Of a DNA stretch of 41,701 nt, positions 34,483 to 41,701 are shown one piece after another. Both the position numbers and the translations under genes were made by a program. Source of the DNA: Gaiellales bacterium (lineage in GTDB: Bacteria; Actinomycetota; Thermoleophilia; RBG-16-64-13); NCBI GenBank assembly GCA_012719395.1, contig JAAYAL010000055.1, positions 1-41,701 on the forward strand. The letters are read 5' to 3'. The notes under the pieces are model-generated. The model had not been told where the DNA came from. It did not search any database and saw only the letters and a program-made list of their open reading frames with translations. How positions within the stretch are numbered: position 1 is the first letter of the stretch; each line of letters opens with the position of its first letter.

Positions 34483-34837
34483 GAGAGCGCAAGGTCTCCC
34501 TGCGCCGCCCGCCGCTGCCGGCACAGGTTGAGGGGGGCGGCCGTCACCGAGTCGATGACGCGCTTGGCCGGAGTGACACCGGCAGTTCCAAGGGCAACAG
34601 ACGCAAATCGAAACCGGATCCATCTTGCCGTTAGTCCCACGCGGCTCCTTGACGATAGGGGGCAAGGCGTTTGCTGCAGGGGGGCGCCGAGCGGCGTAGA
34701 GGCGGGAGTACGAGCAGCCTCACCGCCGCGCTGAGACAACCAATCGGTTATTCGTACCTTTTGAATGAGGCAACGCGACCCTTTGACGGGTCTCGCCACC
34801 CGCGGCTAAACTGTGCTACTCGTGGTCAGGGGTACTC
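34483..34837. other. 355-bp region between the flavodoxin gene and ffh
   Basis: I see no credible gene, tRNA or SRP RNA here. The only clear element is the ffh promoter at 34783-34812. Open frames are short and of random composition. Confidence 0.5.
34783..34812 (+). promoter_or_regulatory. Sigma-A promoter for the ffh operon
   Basis: -35 TTGACG (34783-34788), 18-bp spacer, -10 TAAACT (34807-34812). The start point is about 34819. This is the best two-box promoter in the window and would drive ffh-rpsP-khpA-rimM-trmD. Confidence 0.65.
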
Positions 34838-34879
34838 ATGCCGAGAAGCCTGGGTCGCGCGAGGAAGGAGCACGTACCG

Positions 34880-36208
34880 TTGTTCGAATCGCTGTCCGAC
34901 AAGCTACAGGCCACGCTTGAGGGTATCCGCAGCCAGGGCAAGCTGACGGAGAAGGATGTGGAGCGCGTGGCGCGGGACATCCGGCTGGCGCTGTTGGAGG
35001 CGGACGTCAACTTCAGAGTGGTCAAGGAATTTGTGGGCCGCGTGAAGGAGCGGGCGCTGGGGGCGGAGGTGCTGGAGAGCCTGACCCCGGCCCAGCAGGT
35101 GGTCAAGATCGTCAACGAAGAGCTGACGGCCCTCATGGGCGCCACGGCCAACAAGCTGGTCTTCTCGCCGCGGCCACCCACGGTGGTCATGATGGTGGGG
35201 CTGCAGGGATCCGGCAAGACTACCGCCTGCGGCAAGCTGGCCCGCTTCCTGCTGTCGCAGGGCAAGACGCCGGCCTTGGTGGCCTGCGACGTGTACCGGC
35301 CGGCCGCCGTCGATCAGTTGAAGGCCCTGGGTGACCAGCTCAAGGTCCCCGTCTACGACGAGGGCACGGATGCCAATCCGGTGGGCATTGCCCAGCGGGG
35401 GGTGGAATGGGGCAGGCAGGCGGCGCGGGACGTGGTGATCATCGACACGGCCGGGCGTCTGCACATCGATGAGAAGCTGATGGACGAGTTGGTGCGCATC
35501 CGCCAGGAGGTCAAGCCCCACAACATCCTGCTGGTGCTGGATTCCATGACCGGCCAGGACGCCGTCAACGTGGCCCAGGAGTTCCAGGCCAAGGTGGACC
35601 TGGACGGGGTCATCCTCACCAAGCTGGACGGCGACGCCCGCGGTGGCGCCGCGCTCTCCGTGCGCGCTGTCACCGGCAAGCCCATCAAGTTCGCCAGCAC
35701 CGGCGAGAAGCTCGACGGTTTCGAGTACTTCCACCCGGATCGCATGGCCTCGCGCATCCTGGGCATGGGGGACATGCTGTCCCTCATCGAGAAGGCCGAG
35801 CAGACCATGGACGCCAAACGGGCGGAGGAGCTGGAGAAGAGGCTGCGCAAGGCGCAGTTCACCTTCGATGATTTCCTGGAGCAGATGGCCCAGGTGCGTA
35901 AGATGGGCTCGCTGCAGAGCATCCTCGCCATGATCCCCGGCCTGCCCACGGCCAAGCTCAAGGGACTGCAAATTGACGACAAGGCCTTCGACCGCATCCA
36001 AGCCATCATCCAGTCCATGACGCCGGAGGAGCGCCGTCACCCGGACATCATCGGCGGGAGCCGCCGCCGGCGTATCGCGGCCGGCTCCGGTAGTGACATC
36101 CAAGCCGTCAACCAGCTGCTCAACCAATTCAAGCAGATGCAGAAGATGATGAAGCAGCTGGGCTCGGGGCGCATGCCCAAGAACCCCTTCCAGATGTTCG
36201 GAGTCTGA
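34880..36208 (+). CDS. ffh: Signal recognition particle protein Ffh
   Basis: SRP54 GTPase that binds signal peptides and SRP RNA. N domain LFESLSDKLQATLEGI and GKLTEKDVERVARDIRLALLEADVNF; G domain with G1 GLQGSGKTT, DVYRPAAVDQL, G3 IDTAGRLHID, G4 TKLDGDARGGAAL; methionine-rich M domain from about 300 (FLEQMAQVRKMGSLQSIL to MTPEERRHPDII, then QMQKMMKQLG). I chose TTG 34880 because homologues begin MFESLSDKLQ and GGAAGGAG precedes it by 9 nt; ATG 34838 would add 14 residues. The C-terminal GRMPKNPFQMFGV is short. rpsP follows. Confidence 0.95.
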   Translation: MFESLSDKLQATLEGIRSQGKLTEKDVERVARDIRLALLEADVNFRVVKEFVGRVKERALGAEVLESLTPAQQVVKIVNEELTALMGATANKLVFSPRPPTVVMMVGLQGSGKTTACGKLARFLLSQGKTPALVACDVYRPAAVDQLKALGDQLKVPVYDEGTDANPVGIAQRGVEWGRQAARDVVIIDTAGRLHIDEKLMDELVRIRQEVKPHNILLVLDSMTGQDAVNVAQEFQAKVDLDGVILTKLDGDARGGAALSVRAVTGKPIKFASTGEKLDGFEYFHPDRMASRILGMGDMLSLIEKAEQTMDAKRAEELEKRLRKAQFTFDDFLEQMAQVRKMGSLQSILAMIPGLPTAKLKGLQIDDKAFDRIQAIIQSMTPEERRHPDIIGGSRRRRIAAGSGSDIQAVNQLLNQFKQMQKMMKQLGSGRMPKNPFQMFGV

Positions 36209-36304
36209 GACGGCCCTGCGTGGGTGCAATCCATGCCGGCGGCATGCGGACTGCCGGGCGTAAGGCTGCTATTCTTCGCCAAGAGTTTCCACCAGGAGGT
36301 AAGC

Positions 36305-36547
36305 ATGGCGGTTTCAATCAGGTTGGCCAGACGGGGGAGCAAGAAGAACCCCATCTATCGGATCGTGGTGTCCGATTCCCGTTCGCCGCGGGACGGCCGT
36401 TTCATTGAGAACCTCGGCATCTACAATCCCCAGACTGATCCTTCGATCATCGAAGTGGACGCGGACAAGGCCAAGGAGTGGATGGCCAACGGCGCCCAGC
36501 CCACCAACACCGTGCGCCGGCTGCTCCAGGCCAAGGGCGTTCTGTAA
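36305..36547 (+). CDS. rpsP: 30S ribosomal protein bS16
   Basis: Small-subunit assembly protein. The 80 residues include SIRLARRGSKKNPIYRIVVSDSRSPRDGR, FIENLGIYNPQTDPS and ADKAKEWMANGAQPTNTVRRLL, the full bS16 pattern. ATG 36305 follows AGGAGGT by 4 nt. It is the first ribosomal gene of the ffh operon, with khpA 27 nt downstream. Confidence 0.97.
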   Translation: MAVSIRLARRGSKKNPIYRIVVSDSRSPRDGRFIENLGIYNPQTDPSIIEVDADKAKEWMANGAQPTNTVRRLLQAKGVL

Positions 36548-36574
36548 ATACGGCGCGATAGGGAGGAGTGCCTC

Positions 36575-36820
36575 CTGGCAGAAGCAAACCCCAAAGAGCT
36601 TCTCGAGTATCTGGCCAGGTCACTGGTCGAGAAGAGGGACGAGGTGAGAGTGGTGGCCGTGGAAGAAGGCGACACTCTCAGCCTTTCTCTGTACGTGTCG
36701 AAAGATGAGATGGGCAAGGTCATCGGCAAACAGGGAAGGATCGCCCGGGCGCTCCGCGTCTTGGTGCGGGCCAGCGCGGTGCGGGCCGGCAAGCACGCCG
36801 TCATCGACATCGTCGACTAG
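36575..36820 (+). CDS. khpA: KH-domain RNA-binding protein KhpA, from a CTG start
   Basis: Single KH-domain protein that pairs with KhpB and binds RNA. The frame reads AEANPKELLEYLARSLVEKRDEVRV, a middle with DTLSLSLYVSKDEM, the KH signature GKVIGKQGRIARALRVLVRA, and ends HAVIDIVD. It totals 81 residues, the normal family length. No ATG, GTG or TTG is available upstream of the domain in this frame; CTG 36575 lies 6 nt after a very strong GGGAGGAG (36561-36568), exactly where homologues begin. I therefore annotate a CTG start. The position between rpsP and rimM is the conserved one. Confidence 0.92.
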   Translation: MAEANPKELLEYLARSLVEKRDEVRVVAVEEGDTLSLSLYVSKDEMGKVIGKQGRIARALRVLVRASAVRAGKHAVIDIVD

Positions 36821-36830
36821 GTTTCCCTGC

Positions 36831-37427
36831 ATGCCTCGCCCTGATTGGATTGAGGTGGGACGGGTGCGCCGACCCCACGGGCTCCAAGGCGAGGTGCTGA
36901 TCTCGGTCGATAGTGACAATCCGGATCGTTTCCGCCCCGGTGCAGTGCTATACGCCCGTGCGCGTGGGGTCGGCCCTCCGCGGGGGCGGCAAGGGTCGGG
37001 GCGGCAGGCGGTGTTGGCCGGCCCGGAGGCCGGGGACGACGAAGGCCGGCGGGTGCTGGAGATCAGTTCGGTGCGCCAGGGCAACCAGGACTGTCTGCTG
37101 GTGGCCTTCGCGGGGGTGCACGAGCGCAACGCTGCCGATGCCCTGCGAGGCTGGGTGTTGGAGATCCCCTCTGCAGAGCTTCCGGAGTTGGAGGAAGGCG
37201 AGTTCTACCCCTTCGACCTGGCCGGTCTGGAGGCGCGAAACCCGGACGGCCGCGTGTTGGGGACAGTCATTGAGCTATTCGACACTCCCGCTCAGTCCGT
37301 GCTCAGCATACGGCTGGAGGGCGGCGGCGAAGCGCTGGTGCCGTTCCTGATGGAAGCGGTGCCCACGGTTGACGTGGCGGGGGGCTTCGTGGTGGTGGAG
37401 GAGAGTTTCCTGGCGGAAACGTCGTAG
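36831..37427 (+). CDS. rimM: Ribosome maturation factor RimM
   Basis: Helps 30S head assembly around S19 and S13. The N-terminal RimM domain has IEVGRVRRPHGLQGEVLI; the C-terminal PRC-barrel has EFYPFDLAGLEARNPDGRVLGTVIELFDTPAQSVLSI and the conserved end VPFLMEAVPTVDVAGGFVVV. The start is ATG 36831, ten nt after khpA; the open frame continues upstream across khpA but is not coding there. The middle (residues about 40-75) is a Gly/Arg-rich insertion. Its stop shares one base with the trmD GTG. Confidence 0.93.
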   Translation: MPRPDWIEVGRVRRPHGLQGEVLISVDSDNPDRFRPGAVLYARARGVGPPRGRQGSGRQAVLAGPEAGDDEGRRVLEISSVRQGNQDCLLVAFAGVHERNAADALRGWVLEIPSAELPELEEGEFYPFDLAGLEARNPDGRVLGTVIELFDTPAQSVLSIRLEGGGEALVPFLMEAVPTVDVAGGFVVVEESFLAETS

Positions 37428-38215
37428 TGAAGCGCATCCATGTGTTCACCTTGGTGCCGCAGGCCTTCGCCTGGTTCGTGGCCCAGCATCCTTTGGCTGA
37501 CGCCGTCGACCGTGGCCTGGTCGATATCGTCGTACACAACATCCGGGACTACACTCGACTCAGCCACCACGCGGTGGACGACACTCCCTATGGTGGGGGT
37601 GCGGGCATGGTCATCCGCGTGGACGTGGTGGCTTGGGCTCTGGAAGCCGTGTTTGGCATCCCGGCGGTCGAGGTGAGGGCGGAAAGGGACGTGCTGGTGC
37701 TTGCCCCCGGCGGTCGTCCCTTCGACGATGCCGAGGCCGGTCGTCTGGCGACATCTCCCCGGGATGTTGTGCTGCTGTGCGGCCGCTACGAAGGCTTCGA
37801 TGCCCGGGTCAAAGACCTGCTGGCCACCGGTGCCCTCTCCGTGGGTCCCTACGTGCTGGCCGGGGGGGAGGTGGCAGCCATGGCCGTGGTGGAGGCGGCC
37901 GTGCGCAAGATCCCCGGTGTGCTGGGTAACGAGGAGAGCACGTGGGAGGAGTCCTTCTCCGGTGGACTTGGCGGGGCGGTGGAGTATCCGCACTACACGC
38001 GGCCTCGCGAATTCCTGGGAAGCGAGGTGCCGGAAATCCTGCTGGGCGGCCATCATGCGGAGATCGCTGCCTGGCGTCGCCGGCAGGCTGTGACGTCACC
38101 GTGGGAGGGCTGGTGCTCGGTCGCAGGCAGCGGCGGGCTGGAGGCCGCGGCACCTGAGTCGCGGGGAGGTATTCCGGTGGGCGAGAGTGGCCAGGACTTG
38201 CCGAGCGGAGGCTGA
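37427..38215 (+). CDS. trmD: tRNA (guanine-N1)-methyltransferase
   Basis: Methylates G37 of tRNAs with a trefoil-knot SAM site. The 262-residue protein shows IHVFTLVPQAF, DDTPYGGGAGMVIRVD, the knot motifs VLLCGRYEGFDARV and SVGPYVLAGGEVAAM, IPGVLGNEESTWEESF and EYPHYTRPREF with the acidic catalytic residue. The knot reads VGPYVL where many family members have IGDYVL. The C-terminus carries about 35 low-complexity residues beyond the usual end. GTG 37427 shares a base with the rimM stop, so translation is coupled. Confidence 0.95.
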   Translation: MKRIHVFTLVPQAFAWFVAQHPLADAVDRGLVDIVVHNIRDYTRLSHHAVDDTPYGGGAGMVIRVDVVAWALEAVFGIPAVEVRAERDVLVLAPGGRPFDDAEAGRLATSPRDVVLLCGRYEGFDARVKDLLATGALSVGPYVLAGGEVAAMAVVEAAVRKIPGVLGNEESTWEESFSGGLGGAVEYPHYTRPREFLGSEVPEILLGGHHAEIAAWRRRQAVTSPWEGWCSVAGSGGLEAAAPESRGGIPVGESGQDLPSGG

Positions 38216-38287
38216 TGCTCTAAAGTCTTGTTCTTTGCAGGCGACCAACGAGTCACGCGCTGGATTTCGGCATAGAGGATAAGGACC

Positions 38288-38632
38288 ATGACCGTCATCG
38301 ATTTGCTCGAACAACAACAGCTTCGCAGTGATCTCCCGCTGTTCAAGGCCGGGGACACGCTGAGGGTTCACTTCAAAGTGGTCGAAGGCACTCGGGAACG
38401 CATCCAGGTCTTCCAGGGGTTCTGTATCAAGCGCCAGGGCAGCGGTGTGCGGGAGACCTTCACCGTGCGAAAGCAGTCGTTCGGCGTGGGCGTGGAGCGG
38501 ACCTTCCCCCTGCACTCGCCCAAGATCGACAAGATTGAGGTGACGGCCATCGGTGATGTGTCCCGGGCCAAGCTCTACTACCTGCGCCAGAAGATCGGCA
38601 AGAAGGCGCGCATCAAAGAGAAGAGGGTCTGA
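38288..38632 (+). CDS. rplS: 50S ribosomal protein bL19
   Basis: Large-subunit protein at the 30S-50S interface. The 114 residues include [26 protein letters not shown], the [25 protein letters not shown] core and the basic tail [21 protein letters not shown] 38288 follows ATAAGGA. The 72-bp gap after trmD could hold a leader, but I recognise no structure in it. Confidence 0.97.
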   Translation: MTVIDLLEQQQLRSDLPLFKAGDTLRVHFKVVEGTRERIQVFQGFCIKRQGSGVRETFTVRKQSFGVGVERTFPLHSPKIDKIEVTAIGDVSRAKLYYLRQKIGKKARIKEKRV

Positions 38633-38651
38633 GCGGTCGGGCAGGACCACC

Positions 38652-39230
38652 GTGTCTCTGCCTTCCCGGCGACCAGATCAAAGCGTCAAGAGGCCCCTCG
38701 CCCCGGCATCGGAGCGGGGGGCCTCTTTGCTGCATGCCATCGGTGAGGTCCTCATCATCGTGGCGGCGGCGCTTGCCCTGGCGCTGCTCATCCAGCAGTT
38801 TCTGGTCAAGCCCTTTGTGATCCCTTCGGATTCCATGGTGCCCACGTTGGTGCGGGGCGACCGCGTTCTGGTGAATCGTCTCACGTACCGGTTTGGTGAA
38901 CCCCAGCGGGGCGATGTGGTGGTTTTCGAATCGCCCCTGAGCACGGATGACTACATCAAGCGCGTCGTGGCGGTGGGCGGCGACACCGTGGCGGTTCAGG
39001 GCGGCCGGCTCTACGTCAACGGCGTGCCACAGGAGGAGCTCTACCTCAACGACGAGCTCATGGCTGGTGATTTCCCCCAGGTGACGGTGCCGCGGGATGA
39101 GTACTTCGTCATGGGGGACAACCGCAACAACAGCGGGGACAGCCGGGTCTTCGGCCCCATTGCCAAGGGCCGCATTCTGGGCAAGGCTTTCGCCATCTAC
39201 TGGCCGCCGGGCCGGTTGCGGGGTCTTTGA
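38652..39230 (+). CDS. lepB: Signal peptidase I
   Basis: Membrane Ser/Lys protease that cleaves signal peptides. The 192-residue protein has a cytoplasmic basic N-terminus, one transmembrane helix (about 34-55, LIIVAAALALALLIQQFLV), box B IPSDSMVPTL with the catalytic Ser, RGDVVVFESP, box D DYIKRVVAVGGD with the catalytic Lys, and box E GDNRNNSGDSRVFGPI. The start is GTG 38652, which gives the usual gram-positive length; the frame is open further upstream over rplS. rnhB starts one base after the stop. Confidence 0.94.
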   Translation: MSLPSRRPDQSVKRPLAPASERGASLLHAIGEVLIIVAAALALALLIQQFLVKPFVIPSDSMVPTLVRGDRVLVNRLTYRFGEPQRGDVVVFESPLSTDDYIKRVVAVGGDTVAVQGGRLYVNGVPQEELYLNDELMAGDFPQVTVPRDEYFVMGDNRNNSGDSRVFGPIAKGRILGKAFAIYWPPGRLRGL

Positions 39231-39231
39231 G

Positions 39232-39960
39232 GTGCCACCCCGGACGGGACGACGGGCGGCGGCCGACCCCTTCCGTTTTGACCGTGCCGTGTTGGCCGAG
39301 GCGGGTCAGGGAGGGCGGCTCCTGGCAGGAGCGGACGAGGTGGGCAGGGGCTGCCTGGCCGGCCCTCTGGTGTGTGCCGCCGTCATTCTCGACTATGCTC
39401 GCCCCTGCCATCTCCTGCTCCAGGGACTGCGCGACTCCAAGGATCTCAGCCCCGCTCAGCGCGATGATCTGTCTCAGCGCATACTGAAGGTGGCCACGCG
39501 CGCGGCGGTGGTGGCGGTGTCGCCGGCCTCCATCGATGGCTGTGGGCTGCATCGCTCAAACCTCGCCGCGTTGGCCAGAGCGCTGGAGACGCTGGGGGGC
39601 GGGTACGAGGTGGCTCTGGTGGACGGCTTCCAGTTGGGTCGGCAAGATCTGATGGCCCGGCGCGTGGTGGGCGGGGACCATCGCAGCGCGGTGGTAGCGG
39701 CGGCTTCGGTGGTGGCCAAAGTCTGCCGTGACCGGCTTATGCGCACCCTCCACGAGCAATACCCGCAGTACGGCTTCGATCGCCACGTGGGCTACGGTAC
39801 TTCTCAACACCGCAAGGCGCTGGAGGAGCACGGCACGTGCCCGCTGCACCGGCTGAGTTTCGCCGGTGTGGGCTGGCGACAGCTGCAACTGGGGGCGGAA
39901 GCGCATGCGGGAATGGCGGCCGAGCCGGCCTCCGCGGAGGATGCTGAGGTTGCCCACTAG
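39232..39960 (+). CDS. rnhB: Ribonuclease HII
   Basis: Removes RNA from RNA-DNA hybrids, including single ribonucleotides. The 242-residue protein has the four acidic positions in LLAGADEVGRGCLAGPLV (Asp-Glu), LVDGFQLG (Asp) and AASVVAKVCRDRLM (Asp), plus RDSKDLSPAQRDDL and the GYGTSQHRKALEEHG specificity segment. The GRG triad that reads the 2'-OH is GRG in EVGRGC. A C-terminal tail of about 25 residues is low-complexity. GTG 39232 lies one base after lepB. Confidence 0.94.
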   Translation: MPPRTGRRAAADPFRFDRAVLAEAGQGGRLLAGADEVGRGCLAGPLVCAAVILDYARPCHLLLQGLRDSKDLSPAQRDDLSQRILKVATRAAVVAVSPASIDGCGLHRSNLAALARALETLGGGYEVALVDGFQLGRQDLMARRVVGGDHRSAVVAAASVVAKVCRDRLMRTLHEQYPQYGFDRHVGYGTSQHRKALEEHGTCPLHRLSFAGVGWRQLQLGAEAHAGMAAEPASAEDAEVAH

Positions 39961-40125
39961 CTGGAGCTGAGGCATCGATTCGGTATCTGCTCCCAAGGCG
40001 GCAGGACACCGGTTCCCAGATCAGACCAAAGTCGTATGGGTCAGCGCGGCCCGCTCCTTTACCATCCCTCTGCCGGCACGAAGTCCCGGAGACCACGCAG
40101 TCCTGGAGACGGAGGGGGATTGCCC

Positions 40126-40494
40126 ATGAGACCAAGCACCTCGCAGACGGGTCGTATGGCGGAGGAGGTCGCTTGCCTGTTCCTTGAGTCTCACGGCATG
40201 GTGGTGGTCGGGTGCCGCCAACGCACCCCGGTGGGCGAGCTTGACATCGTGGGCCGGGAGGGGCGGGAGACTGTGTTCGTGGAGGTGAAGGCCCGCTCCG
40301 GGAGTCGCATGGGATCGGGAGAGGAGAGTCTTGACCGGTACCGCGCTCACCGCATGCGGGCGGCCGGAAGCTACTGGCTGGCCAATGTGGCCTTCGGGGG
40401 CTCGGTGGCCTGCCGCTTCGACTTGGTGGTGATTGAGCTTGACGCTGACTCTCTGCCGCGCAACTTGGTTCGGCACCGGGCCATCATCGAATAG
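40126..40494 (+). CDS. YraN/UPF0102 family putative endonuclease-like protein
   Basis: The 122-residue protein has GRMAEEVACLFLESHGMVVVGCRQRTPVGELDIVGREGRETVFVEVKAR, a restriction-endonuclease-like fold with an ExD...ExK-type acidic set (Glu in GELDIV, Glu-Val-Lys). The family is universal near rnhB but its substrate is not settled. ATG 40126 follows GGAGGGGG; in-frame codons from 40036 lie in the 165-bp gap. comM starts 9 nt after the stop, the usual neighbour. Confidence 0.88.
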   Translation: MRPSTSQTGRMAEEVACLFLESHGMVVVGCRQRTPVGELDIVGREGRETVFVEVKARSGSRMGSGEESLDRYRAHRMRAAGSYWLANVAFGGSVACRFDLVVIELDADSLPRNLVRHRAIIE

Positions 40495-40503
40495 GGGTGT
40501 GCT

Positions 40504-41701
40504 ATGGGCATGGCGAGCGTTCTGGGTTTCGCGTTGGTTGGCATCAACGCCGTCCCCGTGCGCGTCGAAGCGCATGTGAGGCCGGGGATCCCAGGGATGA
40601 CGGTGGTGGGGCTGCCGGATGCGGCAGTGAGGGAGGCAAAAGAGAGGGTGCGCTCTGCGGCCCTGGCTTCCGGGTGTCCACTGCCGGCACAGCGCACCAC
40701 CGTCTCGCTCAGTCCCGGTGATCTGCGCAAGGAGGGATCGGGCTTCGATCTGGCGGTGGCACTGGCCGTGTTGGCGGCGGCCGGTTTTCTGCCTGAGGCA
40801 TGTCTGCGCGGCGTGGCCGCCGTCGGGGAACTGGCACTGGATGGCAGCGTGAGAGGCGTGCGGGGAGTCATCAGCATGGCTGAGACCTCACGACGGATGG
40901 GGGTGCGCCGGCTCCTGATACCCACCGGGTTGGGGGCTGAGGCGGCGGAGGTCCTCCCGAACGCTGCCTGTGAGGTGAGCACCCTCAGACACGCGTTGGA
41001 CATCTGTCTGGGCAAGGTGCAAGGAGGGGTGGCCCCACCTGGCGGCCGGGAAGGCAGGAGCGTGTCGCGCATGGCCGGAGCAGTGCGTGGGGACCTGGAC
41101 TTGGCCGACATCGCCGGGCAGCACCAGGCCAAGCGTGCGCTGGAGGTGGCGGCCGCCGGGGCCCATCATCTGTTGATGGTGGGGTCGCCGGGCTCAGGCA
41201 AGACTATGCTGGCCCGCAGACTCCCTGGGCTTCTGACGCCGCTTGATCGCCAGGAGGCCTTGGATGTCACCAGGATCTGGAGCGCAGCAGGCCTGCGCTC
41301 GGAGTCGGAGGGCCTTGCGATGGAACGTCCTTTCCGCGCGCCCCACCATACCATCTCTCGCTCGGCGTTGATTGGAGGCGGTTCCCCGCCTCGTCCGGGC
41401 GAGGTCACGCTGGCTCACCGCGGTGTCCTCTTTCTTGATGAGGCACCCGAGTTCTCCCGGGATGCCCTGGAGGCTCTGCGCCAGCCGTTGGAGGAGGGAA
41501 GGGTGATAGTGGGGAGAAAGGCGCTTACGCTGGAGTTCCCTTCGCGTTTCGTCCTGGTCGGTGCCATGAACCCCTGTCCGTGCGGGTTCTGGGGTCATCC
41601 CACCCGAGCCTGCCGTTGCTCTGCGGGCGTGGTCCGTCGCTATCAGGATCAGCTGAGCGGGCCGCTCCTTGATCGGATCGATTTGGTGGTGGAGATGCCG
41701 C
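40504..41701 (+). CDS. comM: ComM/YifB family Mg chelatase-like AAA+ ATPase (partial, runs off the window)
   Basis: ComM is a hexameric helicase that promotes branch migration during natural transformation; in many bacteria its role is untested. About 399 residues are visible. The N-terminal ChlI-like domain has GMTVVGLPDAAVREAKERVR and SPGDLRKEGSGFDLAVALAVL; a linker leads to the AAA+ core with DIAGQHQAKRALEVAAAGAHHLLMVGSPGSGKTMLARRLP (Walker A), RPFRAPHHTIS, GVLFLDEAPEF (Walker B) and MNPCPCGFWG then CRCS, the zinc-finger-like cysteines of the family. It starts at ATG 40504 (or ATG 40510). The C-terminal Mg-chelatase domain lies beyond the edge. Confidence 0.93.
   Translation, partial: MGMASVLGFALVGINAVPVRVEAHVRPGIPGMTVVGLPDAAVREAKERVRSAALASGCPLPAQRTTVSLSPGDLRKEGSGFDLAVALAVLAAAGFLPEACLRGVAAVGELALDGSVRGVRGVISMAETSRRMGVRRLLIPTGLGAEAAEVLPNAACEVSTLRHALDICLGKVQGGVAPPGGREGRSVSRMAGAVRGDLDLADIAGQHQAKRALEVAAAGAHHLLMVGSPGSGKTMLARRLPGLLTPLDRQEALDVTRIWSAAGLRSESEGLAMERPFRAPHHTISRSALIGGGSPPRPGEVTLAHRGVLFLDEAPEFSRDALEALRQPLEEGRVIVGRKALTLEFPSRFVLVGAMNPCPCGFWGHPTRACRCSAGVVRRYQDQLSGPLLDRIDLVVEMP

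Noticed and set aside
34483-34837. Possible SRP RNA or tRNA before ffh
   Set aside because: No SRP RNA core (GGAAGCAGCC-type) and no T-loop with matching acceptor arms were found; the GTTCGAATC string near 34880 is the ffh coding start.
37850-37880. TrmD knot motif VGPYVL instead of IGDYVL as a defect
   Set aside because: All other SAM-knot and catalytic motifs are intact and I believe Pro occurs here in some lineages, so I do not treat it as loss of function.

Overview
This is a GC-rich bacterial chromosome segment, gene-dense on both strands and mostly housekeeping in content. The best lineage clue is the block carB-pyrK-pyrD-mihF-gmk-rpoZ-coaBC. It includes an actinobacterial-type integration host factor (mIHF), and this order is typical of Actinomycetota. 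The second block, plsX-acpP-rnc-smc-ftsY-(gap)-ffh-rpsP-khpA-rimM-trmD-rplS-lepB-rnhB-yraN-comM, is shared by Actinomycetota and Firmicutes. I infer a deep-branching actinobacterium. This is inference from gene content, not a phylogeny.

Layout. 1-126 is the 3' end of an IS630-type transposase. 212-1937 is a thiolase/DUF35 acyl-CoA operon closed by a strong hairpin terminator. 2038-4068 (minus) holds a metallophosphoesterase and an FAH-family hydrolase. These are divergent from a GntR-xdhC-yqeB operon (4203-6645) linked to maturation of a molybdenum hydroxylase that is not itself in the window. 6692-10532 is an accessory stretch: alpha/beta hydrolase, histidine-rich putative metal hydrolase, Mut7-C RNase with a ubiquitin-like domain, an archaeal-type thymidylate synthase and a flavin-reductase-like protein. 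10657-15624 carries an aminotransferase, a KtrB/KtrA-type potassium uptake pair and glutamate dehydrogenase. A decayed SagB-type nitroreductase gene (15701-16055, minus) sits before the pyrimidine block.

16209-24155 is carB, pyrK, pyrD, mihF, gmk, rpoZ, coaBC, followed by a MutY-like glycosylase that lacks the iron-sulfur cysteines. rpoD (primary sigma) runs on the minus strand from a divergent control region shared with plsX. From 26506 to the right edge the genes of fatty-acid/phospholipid synthesis, RNase III, SMC, both SRP GTPases, ribosomal proteins S16 and L19, rRNA/tRNA maturation factors, signal peptidase, RNase HII and ComM run on the plus strand. The ftsY-ffh gap holds gene debris and a flavodoxin-like gene.

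The most noteworthy signals are regulatory or start-codon features. (1) A hairpin directly before carB has the PyrR hexaloop CNGNGA and its 3' arm contains the Shine-Dalgarno AAAGG. (2) A perfect LexA-type SOS box (CGAAC-N4-GTTCG) fills the 17-bp spacer of the promoter facing rpoD. (3) Three genes (7549 gene, gmk, khpA) can only be read at full length from ATT, ATA and CTG starts, each behind a good Shine-Dalgarno. (4) mihF and the aminotransferase have -10 boxes 6-7 nt before ATG, implying leaderless mRNAs. (5) RNase III has Asn in place of a metal-binding Asp. (6) A 16-bp perfect palindrome lies on the predicted transcription start of the GntR operon. No tRNA, rRNA, CRISPR array or complete mobile element was recognised.
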